Shown here: positions 62,863 to 64,000 of the stretch, piece by piece | How the letters are laid out: each line of letters begins with the position of its first letter | How positions within the stretch are numbered: the first letter of the stretch is position 1 | DNA from: Bacillus cereus | GTDB taxonomy: Bacteria > Bacillota > Bacilli > Bacillales > Bacillaceae_G | DNA: 64,000 nucleotides | Direction: 5' to 3' | Assembly: GCF_025917685.1 (NCBI RefSeq) | Contig: NZ_CP089518.1 | Location: 1,489,001-1,553,000, forward strand | Translations under genes and position numbers: made by a program | Notes under the pieces: model-generated | Seen by the model: only the letters and a program-made list of their open reading frames with translations | What the model was told of the DNA's origin: nothing | The model's database searches: none

Positions 62863-64000
62863 TTATTTACTTGCTTTCATTGCTTTATCTTTTGCACCAA
62901 AAGTGTATTTTAACATTGGTGGTGTAATCATTGTAGTTAAAATAACGACAATAACGATAGCTGTAAAGTAATCTTGTGCTAATAGTCCAGAAGAAAGTCC
63001 TGTACCTGCGATGATAAGTGCAACCTCACCACGAGAGACCATACCAGCACCGATAATTGCAGAAGACTTTGCATCAAATCCAGTCATGCGTGCACCAAAT
63101 CCACAACCGATTAGTTTCGTTAATACAGCGATAACTGTTAATGCTAAGATGAACCAAATTTGATTACCAATACCATCAAATGTAATATTCATACCGATAC
63201 TTACGAAGAATACTGGTACGAACATTGCGTAAGCGATTGGTTCTACTTTCTTTTCTACTTCATGTTTGTAGTTCGTTTGAGAAATTGCGATACCAGCTGC
63301 GAAAGCACCGATAATACCAGCAATTCCTAATAATTCGCCGAAATATGCGAATGAGAAACAGATAATAAGAGCCGCGCTCACGATAGACTCAGATACGCGT
63401 AGTGGTGATAACCAACGCATAATCGCTGGAACACCTTTCCATCCGATTAAAATAATAGAGGCGAAGAATACAACTTTCTTCAAGATAACCATTGTTAAGT
63501 TAACATCGTCTGTACCTAAGAAGCTCATTGCGAATGCTAATAAAATAACGACAAGAATGTCATCAAATACAGCTGCTCCAAGCATCGTTGTACTTTCACG
63601 TGTTTTCATCTTACCTAAATCGCGAAGTGTTTGAACGGAAATACTAACACTTGTCGCACATAGAAGTAATCCTAAAAATACAGCGTTCCCTTGTTCCATT
63701 CCCATAACAAGACCGGAAACATAACCACCTACGAATGGAAGAATGATACCTCCGAGTGCAACTGCTAAAGAAGAGTTACGATTTGCATTTAATTCTTCTA
63801 AGTCTGTTTCAAGTCCAGCCATAAACATTAAAAGAATAACACCAACATTACTTAATTGTGTTAGAAGTTCTGAGTTTTCAATCCAACCTAATACAGCTGG
63901 ACCGATAACGATACCGACAATTAATTTACCGAGTACAGAAGGTTGACCTAATCTAACACTAAGGTCACCAGCAAGCTTTGTACTTAATAAAATAAGTGCA
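62863..64000 (-). CDS. CPA2-family Na+/H+ antiporter (GerN/NapA-like), cut by window edge
   Basis: The frame is open to the window end, so the N-terminus lies beyond 64000; ~379 residues are visible. About ten membrane segments remain. The edge sequence KLAGDLSVRLGQPSVLGKLI and LLMFMAGLETDLEEL is the conserved start of CPA2 exchangers, and FDDILVVILLA (the Asp-Asp ion-binding pair) and GMVSRGEVALI are present. Resembles GerN of B. cereus (Na+/H+-K+ exchange in spore germination) and NapA; I cannot decide which. It ends at a shared terminator. Confidence 0.88.
   Translation of the reverse strand, partial: ALILLSTKLAGDLSVRLGQPSVLGKLIVGIVIGPAVLGWIENSELLTQLSNVGVILLMFMAGLETDLEELNANRNSSLAVALGGIILPFVGGYVSGLVMGMEQGNAVFLGLLLCATSVSISVQTLRDLGKMKTRESTTMLGAAVFDDILVVILLAFAMSFLGTDDVNLTMVILKKVVFFASIILIGWKGVPAIMRWLSPLRVSESIVSAALIICFSFAYFGELLGIAGIIGAFAAGIAISQTNYKHEVEKKVEPIAYAMFVPVFFVSIGMNITFDGIGNQIWFILALTVIAVLTKLIGCGFGARMTGFDAKSSAIIGAGMVSRGEVALIIAGTGLSSGLLAQDYFTAIVIVVILTTMITPPMLKYTFGAKDKAMKASK

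Overview
The window reads as chromosome of a Bacillus cereus-group bacterium (B. cereus, B. thuringiensis or B. anthracis type). It is AT-rich, genes carry strong GGAGG ribosome sites and AUG/GUG/UUG starts, and the order ypjB-yitT-ypjD-dapB-mgsA-bshB1-bshA-cca-birA-panBCD-dinG-ypmA-ypmB-aspB-dnaD-nth-ypoC-ponA-recU-yppC...gpsB-rnpB-ypsC matches the known Bacillus arrangement. Copies of the bcr1 short repeat, which I associate with the B. cereus group, support the narrower placement. No rRNA, tRNA, prophage, insertion sequence or CRISPR array was found.

Layout. 1-3 kb: end of ypjB, a YugP-type membrane protease, a uracil-DNA glycosylase and a YitT-family membrane protein. 3.1-3.4 kb: a tandem array of short hairpin repeats. 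3.5-9.1 kb: a tightly packed operon (ypjD, dapB, mgsA, bshB1, bshA, cca, birA) joining lysine/cell-wall precursor synthesis, bacillithiol synthesis, tRNA end repair and biotin control. 9.2-11.5 kb: panBCD behind a structured leader with an intrinsic terminator. 11.6-18.6 kb: dinG, ypmA, tseB(ypmB), aspB, dnaD, nth, ypoC. 18.6-22 kb: recU-ponA on the minus strand. 22-26 kb: the ypp cluster with sporulation genes (sspM-like, yppG, cotD). 26-29 kb: ypsA, gpsB, RNase P RNA, rRNA methyltransferase. 29-36.3 kb: a DinG-like helicase, carboxypeptidase M32, methionine aminopeptidase, and xpt-pbuX behind a guanine riboswitch. 36.3-43.6 kb: DUF418 protein, a Fur-box-controlled micropeptide, the giant double dynamin dynA, and a sulfurtransferase. 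43.7-44.15 kb: two tandem 6S-like RNAs.

44.2-50.5 kb is the most accessory-looking part. It holds a three-gene ATP-grasp/DUF350/lipoprotein operon, a bcr1 repeat, an M-box (Mg2+) riboswitch, a 34-codon ORF, and a stand-alone fragment of an MgtA-type P-type ATPase that keeps only the N-terminal and actuator regions. These are followed by a 5'-3' exonuclease, a FbpB-like small basic protein and an acetyltransferase. 50.5-64 kb holds metabolic and transport genes: cysteine hydrolase, EamA exporter, two RNase H-fold proteins, aldose epimerase, preQ1-riboswitch-controlled queT, cold-shock protein, LysE exporter, fatty acid hydroxylase, a DUF485/acetate-type symporter pair, an aminotransferase and the 3' part of a CPA2 Na+/H+ antiporter.

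Five RNA control elements are visible: the pan leader, the guanine riboswitch, the M-box, the preQ1 riboswitch and the long csp leader. Two housekeeping RNAs are also present (RNase P RNA and tandem 6S). The strongest candidate for something undescribed is the M-box-controlled orphan actuator protein at 47.0-48.2 kb. All calls come from reading the sequence; no database search was run.
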